Positions 1 to 8,284 are shown, numbered from the stretch's first letter. The stretch is DNA of 64,000 nt from Hydrogeniiclostridium mannosilyticum (GCF_003268275.1 NZ_QLYR01000003.1:1-64000), one strand, 5' to 3'. A program made the numbers and translations. Notes: generated by a model not told the origin, from the letters alone.

Positions 1-42
1 GAAGACGATATGATATTTGCAATTCCACGTCGTATGCGTTAA
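1..42 (+). CDS. C-terminal end of an unidentified protein (partial, runs off left edge)
   Basis: The first frame reads 13 codons (ending in the residues IPRRMR) and stops at TAA 40-42. It is followed within 30 bases by a terminator-like hairpin, which fits the end of a rightward gene. Too little is visible to name the family, and a chance open stretch cannot be excluded. Confidence 0.35.
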   Translation, partial: EDDMIFAIPRRMR

Positions 43-70
43 ACTATTCATGTCGTTCATTTCGAATGAC

Positions 71-137
71 CTCCCTTTGCTTTTGTCGTGCAGTTGGCAG
101 ACCGCACTTCTATTTTAGCAAAGGGAGTTTTTTTGTC
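71..137 (+). terminator. Rho-independent terminator after the left-edge gene
   Basis: A CTCCCTTTGC arm at 71-80 pairs with GCAAAAGGGAG at about 118-128 (one bulged A), with a smaller GTGC/GCAC hairpin inside, followed by seven T. It would stop rightward transcription from the partial gene. A second hairpin (ACCACTCGC/GCGAGTGGT, about 167-188, followed by four T) lies just downstream. Confidence 0.6.
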
Positions 138-197
138 TACATCATCGGCATAAGCCTTCTTTTGAACCACTCGCCTAGCGAGTGGTTTTCTCCATAC

Positions 198-230
198 AAA
201 AAAACCGGAAACCCACACGGGATTTCCGGC
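198..230 (-). terminator. Terminator downstream of glnS
   Basis: CCGGAAA (205-211) pairs with TTTCCGG (223-229). On the minus strand the stem is followed by an uninterrupted T run. It lies 8 bases past the glnS stop codon and so ends the leftward gltX-glnS unit. Confidence 0.75.
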
Positions 231-237
231 AATTATT

Positions 238-1917
238 TTATGCTTTCCTTTTAAAGCTGTCTTTTAAGGATACGCTGCGGTTAAAAACAAGATGTTCCGC
301 TGAACTATCGGCTTCATCCGGGCAAAAATAGCCCTGGCGCATGAATTGAAAGGAATCCCCTGGCTGTGCAGTTGATAGGTACGGCTCAGCCTGACACCCC
401 TCTAAAACGAGGAGTGAATCGGGATTAAGCGCCTCCATAAAATCGCCCGCCTCCGGGTCCGCAACAGCGAAAAGGTTATCGTACAGACGCACCTCAACGG
501 ATACTGCGGAGGCAACCTCCGCCCAGTGGATGGTACCTTTGATCTTTCTGCCGTCGGCTGCATTGCCGCCCCTGCTTTCCGGGTCATATTCGGCAAAAAC
601 CTCTGTGACCCTTCCATTTTCGTCTTTACGGCATCCGGTGCAGCGGACGATATAGGCCGATTTCAGCCGGACCTCACGGCCGGGAGAAAGCCGGAAATAG
701 CCCTTTACGGGTTCCTCCATAAAATCCTCTTCTTCAATCCACAGGTTGCGCGAGAAGCTGACGGTATGGATGCCCTCTTCAGGGCGGGTCGGGCTGTTAT
801 CCACCTCAAAATCCTCGGTTTTATCCTCCGGATAGTTGGTGATGGTCAACCGCAGGGGGTGCAGCACAACCATGGCGCGGGTAGCATTTTCGTTGAGGTC
901 TTCACGCAGGCAATGCTCTAAAAAGCCGTATTCAATGGTACTGTTGACCTTTGCCACGCCGACGCGCTCGCAGAAATTACGAATGGAGGCGGGCGTATAG
1001 CCTCTGCGGCGAAGCCCGCTTAGGGTCGGCATTCTGGGGTCATCCCAGCCGCCGACAACGCCATTTTCAACCAGGGTGCGCAATTTACGTTTGCTCATGA
1101 CCGTATGGTCGATGCCGAGCCGGGCAAATTCAATCTGGCGCGGCTTTGACGGCAAATCAAGGTTCTCAATGACCCAATTGTAGAGGGGCCGGTGATCCTC
1201 AAATTCCAATGAACAAAGGGAATGTGTAATGCACTCCAGGGCGTCCTCAATGGGATGAGCAAAATCATACATGGGATATATGCACCACTCAGTCCCAGTA
1301 CGGTGATGCGCCATGTGATTTATACGGTAAATGACCGGATCGCGCATATTAAAGTTGCCGGAAGCCAAATCAATTTTAGCGCGCAAGGTCATTTTTCCGT
1401 CTTCAAACTCACCGTTTTTCATGCGCGCAAACAGATCCAGGCTTTCTTGAACGGGACGGTCCCGGTATGGGCTGACTGCCGGGGTGTTCAGATCTCCGCG
1501 GTTTTGGCGCATTTCCTCCGGGGTAAGCTCACAGACGTAGGCAAGCCCTTTTTTAATCAGCTCTACTGCACATTCATACATTCTAGGAAAATAATCGGAC
1601 GCATAATAAAAACGGTCCGCCCAATCAAAGCCGAGCCAACGGATATCCCTTTTAATGTTCTCAACAAACTCGGTGTCTTCTTTGGTAGGGTTCGTGTCGT
1701 CCATGCGCAGGTTACACAGTCCTCCAAATTTTTCCGCAGTGCCGAAATCGATGCAGATCGCTTTTGCGTGCCCGATATGAAGGCAGCCGTTCGGCTCCGG
1801 CGGGAAACGGGTATGCACCTTCATTCCCTCATAGGCGCCGCCCGGCGCAAGATCCTCCTCGATAAAATCATGGATAAAATTGCTCCATGTTTCTTCGTTT
1901 TTTATCATCTCATCCAT
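238..1917 (-). CDS. glnS: Glutaminyl-tRNA synthetase
   Basis: Class I aminoacyl-tRNA synthetase that charges tRNA-Gln directly with glutamine. The HIGH signature appears as PNGCLHIGHAK near the N-terminus and the KMSKS loop as VMSKRKL. The C-terminal half is the beta-barrel anticodon-binding region typical of GlnRS. An in-frame GTG/ATG-type extension to 2004 exists, but ATG 1917 has GAGGAG nine bases upstream and the shorter 559-residue protein has the normal family length. The gene lies 141 bases downstream of gltX on the same strand and is followed by a terminator. Many Firmicutes lack GlnRS and use the GatCAB transamidation route, so its presence suggests direct glutaminylation here. Confidence 0.95.
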   Translation of the reverse strand: MDEMIKNEETWSNFIHDFIEEDLAPGGAYEGMKVHTRFPPEPNGCLHIGHAKAICIDFGTAEKFGGLCNLRMDDTNPTKEDTEFVENIKRDIRWLGFDWADRFYYASDYFPRMYECAVELIKKGLAYVCELTPEEMRQNRGDLNTPAVSPYRDRPVQESLDLFARMKNGEFEDGKMTLRAKIDLASGNFNMRDPVIYRINHMAHHRTGTEWCIYPMYDFAHPIEDALECITHSLCSLEFEDHRPLYNWVIENLDLPSKPRQIEFARLGIDHTVMSKRKLRTLVENGVVGGWDDPRMPTLSGLRRRGYTPASIRNFCERVGVAKVNSTIEYGFLEHCLREDLNENATRAMVVLHPLRLTITNYPEDKTEDFEVDNSPTRPEEGIHTVSFSRNLWIEEEDFMEEPVKGYFRLSPGREVRLKSAYIVRCTGCRKDENGRVTEVFAEYDPESRGGNAADGRKIKGTIHWAEVASAVSVEVRLYDNLFAVADPEAGDFMEALNPDSLLVLEGCQAEPYLSTAQPGDSFQFMRQGYFCPDEADSSAEHLVFNRSVSLKDSFKRKA

Positions 1918-2058
1918 AAAGTAAAGCTCCTCTATGTTATTCTTGTAGTTTGCCCCAACGATAGACGGGAACATACCGCCTTTCTCCGCTTCAACAGACA
2001 GCATGTTTTAGCCGCTCCCAGGTCCCAAATGTAGTTCATGCGCTGAACCAATGAGAGA

Positions 2059-3525
2059 TTAGCCCACTTGAGATAGCCGATCCAGGCCGTTCTGAAGACG
2101 GCGGAGCGCTTCCTCCTTACCAAGGAGCGTAAGAATCTCCATTGCGCCGCCGGGTGTAACCAGCGTGCCTGCGGCAGCGATTCTGACAGGCCACAGCAGC
2201 GTCCCGTTCTTTACTCCTAATTCCTGGGCCAACTGTAAGAGCAGCGCATGAAGCACATCCAGCTTCCAATCAGCAACGCCTTGCAAGGCATGAATAGCAG
2301 CTCTCAGCATATCTTTGGAATTTTCCAAATTGGTCTTGCTTTTTTTGTTGATAAAAAAATCAACCGGATAGTCGGGAAGTGTGCTAAAGAAAGCAAGCAG
2401 TCCCGGGATTTGAATAAATTTTGTAATGCGTGGCTGAAGAATTCCTACAAGAATGGCCCAGTCAGACGGTCCGCCGTTCGGGAAAACCTGCTGAAAATAA
2501 GGCAAAGCATGCGCTATGAACTGCTCTGCGCTCATAGCATGGATATGCTCACCGTTAAACCACTCCAGTTTGTCGTAATCGAACACAGCGGGGGATTTAC
2601 TGATGCCGTCTATTGAAAACTCCCTGGTAAGCTCTTCCAGCGTAAATTGCTCGCGGTTGTCCTTGGGGCACCACCCCAGCAGGGCAATGTAGTTGACAAT
2701 GGTTTCAGGCAGATACCCCTCCTTAATCAGCCCCTCAAAGCTGGTGGATCCGTGCCGTTTAGAGAGCTTGCTGACGCTGCCATCCTCATTTTTACCCATA
2801 ATCAAGGGAAGATGGACGTAAGTGGGGATTTCCCAACCAAAAGCCTCGTAAAGAAGGTTGTATTTAGGTGTAGAGCTCAGATACTCGCAGCCGCGTACAA
2901 CATGCGTAATATTCATCAAATGATCGTCAATCACATTGGCAAAATTATATGTAGGATAGCCGTCGGATTTCAACAAAACTTGATCCTCAAGCTCCTTATT
3001 TTCAATGGTAATATCCCCGTAAACGGCATCATGAAAGGTTGTGGACCCATCAATGGGCATACGCTGTCGAATGACATAAGGGGTTCCCGCAGCCAGCATT
3101 GAGTCAACCTCAGCCTGCGAAAGGCTGCGGCAGTGACGGTCATATCCGCCAAAGTCCCCTTCTGCATGGAGAGCGTCCAGCCGTTCTTTGGAACAGAAGC
3201 AATAATAAGCCTTTCCCTCCCGAACCAACTGCTCCGCGTAAGGGCGGTAAATATCCCTGCGTTCACTCTGCACATACGGGCCATAGGCGCCGCCTACATC
3301 CGGGCCTTCGTCATGCTTCAAGCCGACGCTCTGCAGCGTTTGGTATATGACCTGGACAGCGCCTTCCACAAAACGTTCCTGGTCGGTGTCCTCAATGCGG
3401 AGGACGAAGTCGCCGCCCATGGACTTGGCAATCAGATATTCATACAGGGCCGTGCGCAGGTTTCCCACATGCATAAAGCCGGTAGGGCTCGGCGCAAAAC
3501 GCGTGCGAACTTTTTTGTCATTCAT
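2059..3525 (-). CDS. gltX: Glutamyl-tRNA synthetase
   Basis: Class I synthetase that loads tRNA-Glu with glutamate. Visible signatures are the HIGH-type motif PSPTGFMHVGNLRTA at the N-terminus and the KMSKS-type loop VSKLSKRHGS near residue 250, followed by the helical anticodon-binding domain of bacterial GluRS. ATG 3525 is taken as start, though GTG 3537 four codons upstream is also possible; neither has a strong Shine-Dalgarno sequence. Length of about 488 residues is normal. Because glnS follows directly, this enzyme need not be the non-discriminating type that mischarges tRNA-Gln, but specificity cannot be read from the sequence with certainty. Confidence 0.95.
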   Translation of the reverse strand: MNDKKVRTRFAPSPTGFMHVGNLRTALYEYLIAKSMGGDFVLRIEDTDQERFVEGAVQVIYQTLQSVGLKHDEGPDVGGAYGPYVQSERRDIYRPYAEQLVREGKAYYCFCSKERLDALHAEGDFGGYDRHCRSLSQAEVDSMLAAGTPYVIRQRMPIDGSTTFHDAVYGDITIENKELEDQVLLKSDGYPTYNFANVIDDHLMNITHVVRGCEYLSSTPKYNLLYEAFGWEIPTYVHLPLIMGKNEDGSVSKLSKRHGSTSFEGLIKEGYLPETIVNYIALLGWCPKDNREQFTLEELTREFSIDGISKSPAVFDYDKLEWFNGEHIHAMSAEQFIAHALPYFQQVFPNGGPSDWAILVGILQPRITKFIQIPGLLAFFSTLPDYPVDFFINKKSKTNLENSKDMLRAAIHALQGVADWKLDVLHALLLQLAQELGVKNGTLLWPVRIAAAGTLVTPGGAMEILTLLGKEEALRRLQNGLDRLSQVG

Positions 3526-3616
3526 AGCATTTCCCACACTTTTCTTAAGATTATTTTATTATATCAAAAATAAGGCGGGAAAGGAAGTAAGAATTGACAA
3601 TTTTTTACCGTTTTAT

Positions 3617-4405
3617 CTACCGAGAGGAGGCCGAAGGGCTGCCGGCATATTCCTCCAGGCAAAGGCCAAGACGGTTTATCTCCCTTGCATGCTCACTGCC
3701 AACATAACGAAAATGCCAGGGCTCAAAGCGGATGCCGGTAATGGACTCTTTCTCTTCAGCATACCGAAGAATAAAGCCATAGTCCGCTGCATGCTTCATC
3801 AGCCAACGATATTCCGGCGTAGTGTCGAACTCCTCCGACACACCGTTAAAGTCAACCGCTAGGCCGGTGCTGTGCTCGCTAGAGCCAGGTCTTGCAATGG
3901 AGTTGGCCGCAACAGCCTCCGCTTCAGAGGAATCCATTCCCTCGTTTCTATTCTCGTTTACTGCCTGCTCAAAAAGTTGGCTTTGACGCTGAGGGGAACG
4001 GTAAGCTGAGGACAGTACCAGATGGACGCCATCCTTTTCACCCGCGGCAATCATTTCTTCCAATAAGCTGGCTATGCGGCTGTCTACCATGACGCCCTGC
4101 ACCTGTGCCAGCTCAATTTCATAATCATCAGGAAGCGGATGTTCGTCGTTCACAAGAATGAGAGGCCATTCTTCCTGGCGAAACGACTGCTCCGAAGCGC
4201 TACTTTCGCCGGCAGAAGAAGAGGCTGTGCTGGATGAGAGCAAGGTCTCTGATGAAACAGGCCTTGACGAGGCCATGGATGAAGCCGCCCCCGCGGAGAT
4301 GGGCAGCGCATGCTGCATGACGGCCAGAAAAAGCATGCTGACGCCGAAAATAGCGGCAGTAGCTATCAGAATTGTTAAAACGGAATACAGCGCTTTTTTT
4401 AACAT
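3617..4405 (-). CDS. D-alanyl-D-alanine carboxypeptidase, VanY/M15B family
   Basis: Membrane-anchored zinc peptidase expected to trim D-alanine from peptidoglycan stem peptides outside the cell. Residues about 5-30 form one hydrophobic anchor, followed by a Ser/Ala-rich linker of about 45 residues. The catalytic part shows the M15 motifs SAYRSPQRQ, SxHxxGxAxD as SEHSTGLAVDF, and EPWHFRYVG, containing the zinc-binding histidines and aspartate. GGGTGGTG precedes ATG 4405. The gene is monocistronic by appearance, ending about 80 bases before gltX begins on the same strand. No van resistance genes are nearby, so a housekeeping wall role is more likely than glycopeptide resistance. Confidence 0.9.
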   Translation of the reverse strand: MLKKALYSVLTILIATAAIFGVSMLFLAVMQHALPISAGAASSMASSRPVSSETLLSSSTASSSAGESSASEQSFRQEEWPLILVNDEHPLPDDYEIELAQVQGVMVDSRIASLLEEMIAAGEKDGVHLVLSSAYRSPQRQSQLFEQAVNENRNEGMDSSEAEAVAANSIARPGSSEHSTGLAVDFNGVSEEFDTTPEYRWLMKHAADYGFILRYAEEKESITGIRFEPWHFRYVGSEHAREINRLGLCLEEYAGSPSASSR

Positions 4406-4514
4406 AATACACCACCCATTATTCAGTATATAATACCTACGTTGTTAGTATGGGTCATATTTTTGTAGCTCATTCCGGTAAAAAAAATACAAAATAAAAA
4501 ATATCAAATAAAGC

Positions 4515-4543
4515 TTGCAATTTGGTTTTATTTATGATAATAT
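4515..4543 (+). promoter_or_regulatory. Promoter of tRNA-Pro
   Basis: TTGCAA (4515-4520), a 17-base spacer and TAATAT (4538-4543) lie 13 bases before the mature tRNA start, as expected for a vegetative-sigma tRNA promoter. Confidence 0.6.
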
Positions 4544-4555
4544 ATTTCTCGTTAT

Positions 4556-4631
4556 CCGGGTGTGGCGCAGTTGGTAGCGCGCTTGACTGGGGGTCAAGAG
4601 GCCGTGAGTTCAAGTCTCGCCACTCGGACCA
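4556..4631 (+). tRNA. tRNA-Pro (anticodon GGG), CCA encoded
   Basis: The acceptor stem CCGGGTG pairs with CACTCGG (one G-T pair), discriminator A, CCA encoded at 4629-4631. The anticodon arm is CTTGA-loop-TCAAG with GGG at 4589-4591, exactly at position 34 of the molecule. The T arm is GTGAG/CTCGC around TTCAAGT. It reads CCC/CCU proline codons. Confidence 0.95.
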
Positions 4632-4634
4632 AAA

Positions 4635-4676
4635 AGAAACGACAATTTTCGGTAGAAGATTGTCGTTTCTTTTGTA
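4635..4676 (+). terminator. Terminator of tRNA-Pro
   Basis: AAAGAAACGACAAT pairs with ATTGTCGTTTCTTT around a short loop; the 3' arm ends in T residues. A further copy of the arm sequence ATTGTCGTTTC occurs near 4718-4728, so this short sequence appears three times in 100 bases. Confidence 0.75.
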
Positions 4677-4785
4677 CTTTTCACTCTTCGCTTTCCGTTC
4701 TTCTCTCTTCTCTAAAATTGTCGTTTCCAGTAAAAAAATAAAAGAGAAAAGATAAGAGGATCGGTAGCTTTGCCAAGGCAAAGCG

Positions 4786-4814
4786 TTGCCATATAAGCAA
4801 ATATATGCTATAAT
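4786..4814 (+). promoter_or_regulatory. Promoter of the 4.8-5.5 kb two-gene cassette
   Basis: TTGCCA (4786-4791), 17-base spacer, TATAAT (4809-4814) with the extended TGC in front. It stands 18 bases before the start codon of the four-helix-bundle gene, which leaves a very short leader. Confidence 0.65.
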
Positions 4815-4831
4815 TTGTTCAAGGTGATGAT

Positions 4832-5179
4832 ATGAATAGTCCCCTTTTAGAGAAGTCTTTGGATTTTGCAACAGACATTGTTTTATTTTATGAAGCATTC
4901 TCAAAATCACGCAAGGACACCACCATTGTAAAACAATTGTTACGCTCAGCTACATCTGTCGGTGCGAATATTAATGAAGCCATTTATGGAAACAGTAAAG
5001 CTGATTTTATTTCTAAGCTTCACATCTCTCTCAAAGAAACCAGCGAAAGCATCTACTGGCTGACTTTGTTAAAACGAACAAAATTATTTGAGTATGATTT
5101 CGATTGTTTGCTTTCTCTGGCCGACGAGATCAAGCGTATGCTCATCTCATCGATAAAAACTGCCAAGGAGAATAAATAA
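4832..5179 (+). CDS. Four-helix-bundle protein (23S rRNA intervening-sequence / TIGR02436-like)
   Basis: A 115-residue all-helical protein resembling the S23/TIGR02436 family, first found in intervening sequences of 23S rRNA and also common as single chromosomal genes. Seen here are the family hallmarks RSATSVGANINEA in the middle, and amphipathic helices before and after it. The biochemical role of the family is not established. No rRNA surrounds it; instead it sits between tRNA-Pro and a VOC gene with which it overlaps by one base (TAATG), implying co-translation. The stretch is more AT-rich than the flanking housekeeping genes, compatible with horizontal acquisition. Confidence 0.8.
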   Translation: MNSPLLEKSLDFATDIVLFYEAFSKSRKDTTIVKQLLRSATSVGANINEAIYGNSKADFISKLHISLKETSESIYWLTLLKRTKLFEYDFDCLLSLADEIKRMLISSIKTAKENK

Positions 5180-5529
5180 TGATTTTTGCAGGATTATGTC
5201 TTACAACCGATGATGTCCGCCGACTGTCTGATTTTTATCAGAGAGTGTTACGGACAACCTCTGATTGCGATGACAATATACATCAGGAAATTCACACTTC
5301 GGGAGCGTCGCTGGCTATCTTGAAAAGTGACAATATCTCAGAGCACGGAAATAAAAACATGTCCTTAGCTTTTACCGTTGACGATGTGGACGCAGAATAT
5401 ATCAGGCTGAAATCTCTCGGAATAGAAATTCTTGACTCTCCAACCGTTAGACCATGGGGTGCAAAGAATATGCGCTTTTGTGATCCTGATGGTAATTTTA
5501 TAGTGTTCAGAAGTTTTCCAAACTCATAA
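5179..5529 (+). CDS. VOC (glyoxalase/bleomycin-resistance fold) family protein
   Basis: A 116-residue single-domain protein of the vicinal-oxygen-chelate superfamily: an N-terminal strand then SDFYQRVL, and at the end the typical WGAKNMRFCDPDGNFIVF, which matches the D-P-x-G-N hallmark of the fold. Members are metal-dependent lyases, dioxygenases or binding proteins for drugs such as bleomycin; the substrate cannot be deduced here. The start codon overlaps the stop of the preceding four-helix-bundle gene, so the two are probably one transcript from the promoter near 4800. Confidence 0.8.
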   Translation: MIFAGLCLTTDDVRRLSDFYQRVLRTTSDCDDNIHQEIHTSGASLAILKSDNISEHGNKNMSLAFTVDDVDAEYIRLKSLGIEILDSPTVRPWGAKNMRFCDPDGNFIVFRSFPNS

Positions 5530-5604
5530 AGTTACGGTTGATTTTGCGAGAGTTCAAGTCCCTGCATAAATTTTATAAGCCGATCTTTTTTGTATCACCT
5601 TTAC

Positions 5605-5640
5605 ATTCCGAGTGTTCATATGGACACTCGGATTTTTTAT
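5605..5640 (+). terminator. Terminator after the VOC gene
   Basis: CCGAGTGT (5608-5615) pairs with ACACTCGG (5624-5631), followed by ATTTTTTAT. It is the first of a run of hairpins reaching to 6020. Confidence 0.7.
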
Positions 5641-6020
5641 TTTTCAAGTTTCGTTATGAACATCGGTACCACATCGCGGCGAATCCTTGAGGTTCGCCGT
5701 ACTTTTTGTGCAAAATACAGCTTCACCGTTCGGATTGCTACCAACTTTTTGCAGATTAGTGCTACGATCACATGCCTGTATCTTTTTTGTCAACGCTTCC
5801 CAGGCTGAGCCTGGACACACTTCACGTTCCGGGTTCAGTTTTTTATTTTACCTGCTTACTCGCGTTTATGGCGAGTGTCTATATTTTGTAGCGTAAACCC
5901 AAATCGGAATGAGCGTAACTCGTTCCGATTTTTTATTCCCGCAAATGTTATTATGAAAGCCTGAAACAAAACCGGGCGCTTAGCCAGATATTCATGGTAT
6001 CTTGCTAGGCTCCCGGTTTA
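5641..6020. other. Gene-free stretch with five further hairpins
   Basis: No convincing gene is present. Hairpins seen: CGGCGAA/TTCGCCG (5677-5699), CCAGGCT/AGCCTGG (5800-5814), ACTCGC/GCGAGT (about 5860-5877), a 12-bp AATCGGAATGAG/CTCGTTCCGATT (5904-5932, followed by TTTTTTATT) and a long AACCGGG/CCCGGTT (about 5971-6019). The last one probably terminates the leftward lrp gene. See findings. Confidence 0.5.
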
Positions 6021-6218
6021 TTATTAATTGAACCTTATTCTTTGTAAGCTACCTGTCAATAATTTGAGCTGGTGCTTTTTCTAAATACCAGCCCTTCCCC
6101 TTTTGCCGTTGTGACTTGCTCTGTAACACTTTTCTCTATCTGCTCAAAGCGCCTTTTTCCCATACAGCAGAGAACCACCTTAGGCCGGCAGCCGCTGAGT
6201 CTAATATTTACCTTTCGT

Positions 6219-6683
6219 CTATAGCCGCAACCCCTTAACATCCTTAATGCGTGACAAAATCACCTGGCTGCTGATGTGCATAATCCCTGGCAAACGGTCA
6301 AGATCCTCCAAAATAAACCGCTCCATCTCCTCCTGGCTGGCGGCAACCGCATGGACATGCAGTCGGCTATTCCCGGTGACTCTATAAATTTGCGTCACTG
6401 TGCTGTTGTTATACAGCGCTCCGGTAACCGCTGTCAGTTTGGCTGGTTCGGTCTCGATCTCAAAAAAACATGAAACGGCTCCGCTGATCTTTTGCGGGTT
6501 AATGATGGTGGTGTACTCCTCGATAATGCCTTTTTCTTCCATTGCCTGTACCCTGGCCTTAACTGAAACGCGGGAAAGCCCCACCTGTTCCCCCAGCTCC
6601 GAATAAGACAATCGCGCGTTTTCTATTAACAAAGCCAACAGCGCCTGATCGGTCTGGTCTAATCCATTCAGAAACACGTCCAT
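6219..6683 (-). CDS. Lrp/AsnC-family transcriptional regulator
   Basis: A 154-residue leucine-responsive-type regulator. The N-terminal winged HTH reads LLIENARLSYSELGEQVGLS-RVSVKARV, followed by a ligand-binding RAM (ferredoxin-like) domain from about residue 65 to 140. Family members form dimers to octamers that bind DNA and sense amino acids. It is divergent from the MATE efflux gene with 134 bases between the starts, so that transporter is the obvious candidate target. AGGGGG lies directly before ATG 6683, unusually close for a Shine-Dalgarno sequence. Its terminator is probably the long hairpin at 5971-6019. Confidence 0.9.
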   Translation of the reverse strand: MDVFLNGLDQTDQALLALLIENARLSYSELGEQVGLSRVSVKARVQAMEEKGIIEEYTTIINPQKISGAVSCFFEIETEPAKLTAVTGALYNNSTVTQIYRVTGNSRLHVHAVAASQEEMERFILEDLDRLPGIMHISSQVILSRIKDVKGLRL

Positions 6684-6817
6684 TCCCCCTTATGTTTTAA
6701 GTATAGCACAGCATTTTATTCTTGACAATCCGCAATTTATACCTTAACATATAGTATATAAAATTCGTTTTAATTTATTTTTTTGAAAGTTTATTTCGTC
6801 TATTTGTAAGGAACACT

Positions 6818-8167
6818 ATGAAATCATTGAATCTTACCCAGGGAAGCATCACAAAAAGCCTGCTGCTCTTTTCCTTGCCCATTATGGCCGGCAACCTCCT
6901 GCAGCAATTCTACAATATAGCCGACACCCTCATTGTCGGCCGTTATCTAGGCGCTGATGCGCTGGCTGCCGTCGGTTCTTCCTATACGCTCATGACCTTT
7001 TTAACCTCTATTTTATTGGGGCTATGCATGGGGAGCGGAGCGCTCTTATCCATACGTTATGGTGAAAATGACACCGAACGGCTTAAGTCCACCATCTTTA
7101 CGTCATTTATCCTTATAGCTGCCGTTACCCTTCTGCTCAATGTATTGGCCTTTTGCGGAATTGATGTAATTATTCAGCTTTTACAGGTTCCTGCATCTGT
7201 CGTTCCTGATATGAGGGACTATTTATGGATCATATTTCTGGGAATTAGCGCTACCTTTTTATATAATTATTTTGCAGCATTACTGCGCGCGATTGGGAAC
7301 TCGCTTATTCCGCTTTTATTTCTCGGTGTCAGCGCAATCCTGAATATATTTCTCGACCTGTTTTTTATTTTATCATTAGGATGGGGTGTAAGCGGCGCAG
7401 CGGCAGCCACTGTTCTGGCTCAGTTTTTATCCGGTATCGGCCTCTCCCTCTATACCCTGGCGCGTTTTCCTGAACTGCGGTTCAGCCGAAGGCACATGCA
7501 CTGGAACCCGGCATTGATCAGGGAATTGGCCGGTTTTTCCCTTCTTACCTGCGCGCAGCAATCTATTATGAATTTTGGCATTCTGATGGTGCAGGGGCTG
7601 GTCAATCAATTTGGCCCCACCGTCATGGCCGCCTTTGCCGCAGCAGTAAAAATCGACTCCTTCGCCTATATGCCGGTTCAGGATTTTGGAAACGCCTTTT
7701 CTACCTTTGTAGCCCAAAACTATGGCGCTCGGCAGACCGGCCGGATTCGCCTCGGAATCCGCCGCGCAGCCGCTGTTTCCCTGATATTCTGCCTGGCGAT
7801 CAGTACCATTGTTTGTATATTTTCCGGCCCGCTGATGCAAATTTTTGTTCAGCCGGGTGAACACGAAATTATAGCCACAGGCGTTCAATATCTTTGGATA
7901 GAAGGGTCATGCTATGTCGGTATTGGTCTTTTATTCCTGCTCTATGGTTTTTACCGTGCTGTTAAACGGCCTGGCATGTCTGTTGTTTTGACAGTTGTCT
8001 CTCTGGGCGCCCGGGTCCTGCTTGCATATACACTGTCCGCGGTGCCTTTCATCGGCGTTGCCGGGATTTGGGCCGCCGTTCCCATCGGATGGTTTCTAGC
8101 AGACGGAATCGGCCTGATTTATTACTGTAAACATAAAAATTCCTTTTTATCCTCTCCTCGCAGCTAG
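6818..8167 (+). CDS. MATE-family efflux transporter
   Basis: A 449-residue inner-membrane antiporter of the multidrug and toxic-compound extrusion family, with 12 predicted membrane segments in two similar halves. The opening NLTQGSITKSLLLFSLPIMAGNLLQQFYN and the AADTLIVGRYLG-type segment after it are characteristic of the MepA/DinF branch. Such proteins export cationic drugs or metabolites in exchange for Na+ or H+. AAGGAA stands seven bases before ATG 6818. The divergent Lrp-type gene suggests amino-acid-like or metabolite control. The substrate is unknown. Confidence 0.9.
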   Translation: MKSLNLTQGSITKSLLLFSLPIMAGNLLQQFYNIADTLIVGRYLGADALAAVGSSYTLMTFLTSILLGLCMGSGALLSIRYGENDTERLKSTIFTSFILIAAVTLLLNVLAFCGIDVIIQLLQVPASVVPDMRDYLWIIFLGISATFLYNYFAALLRAIGNSLIPLLFLGVSAILNIFLDLFFILSLGWGVSGAAAATVLAQFLSGIGLSLYTLARFPELRFSRRHMHWNPALIRELAGFSLLTCAQQSIMNFGILMVQGLVNQFGPTVMAAFAAAVKIDSFAYMPVQDFGNAFSTFVAQNYGARQTGRIRLGIRRAAAVSLIFCLAISTIVCIFSGPLMQIFVQPGEHEIIATGVQYLWIEGSCYVGIGLLFLLYGFYRAVKRPGMSVVLTVVSLGARVLLAYTLSAVPFIGVAGIWAAVPIGWFLADGIGLIYYCKHKNSFLSSPRS

Positions 8168-8186
8168 GGGCTTCAGCAAAAAATAG

Positions 8187-8226
8187 AAAGCCAGATCCGT
8201 CCCGTAGCGGCCGGTCCGGCTTTTTG
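8187..8226 (+). terminator. Terminator of the MATE gene
   Basis: AAAGCC at 8187-8192 pairs with GGCTTT at 8218-8223 with further pairing inside, followed by a T run. Confidence 0.65.
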
Positions 8227-8249
8227 TATAATACATCTAAGAAACAGCA

Positions 8250-8284
8250 AAAAGCGCCTTGCCGGTTGGCAAGACGCTTTTTTA
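8250..8284 (-). terminator. Terminator of the SASP gene (probably bidirectional)
   Basis: AAAAAGCG-CCTTGCC pairs with GGCAAG-ACGCTTTTT around GGTT. T runs on both strands allow function in both directions. Confidence 0.75.

Noticed and set aside
1918-2004. N-terminal extension of GlnRS
   Set aside because: The downstream ATG has a proper GAGGAG and the extension is not part of the family.
1222-2034. 270-residue plus-strand frame opposite glnS
   Set aside because: Antisense to a well-supported synthetase gene; sequence lacks domain features.
3617-4405. VanY-type gene as vancomycin resistance
   Set aside because: No vanHAX or vanRS genes nearby; isolated M15 carboxypeptidases are common wall enzymes.
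5608-6018. Hairpin run considered as an integron attC array
   Set aside because: No integron integrase, no conserved GTTRRRY/RYYYAAC ends, and no cassette genes between hairpins.
5608-6018. Hairpin run considered as a CRISPR array
   Set aside because: Hairpins differ in sequence and spacing; no repeated unit.
6056-6241. 61-residue minus-strand frame after the Lrp gene
   Set aside because: Overlaps the end of the Lrp gene, has no Shine-Dalgarno and no recognisable protein pattern.
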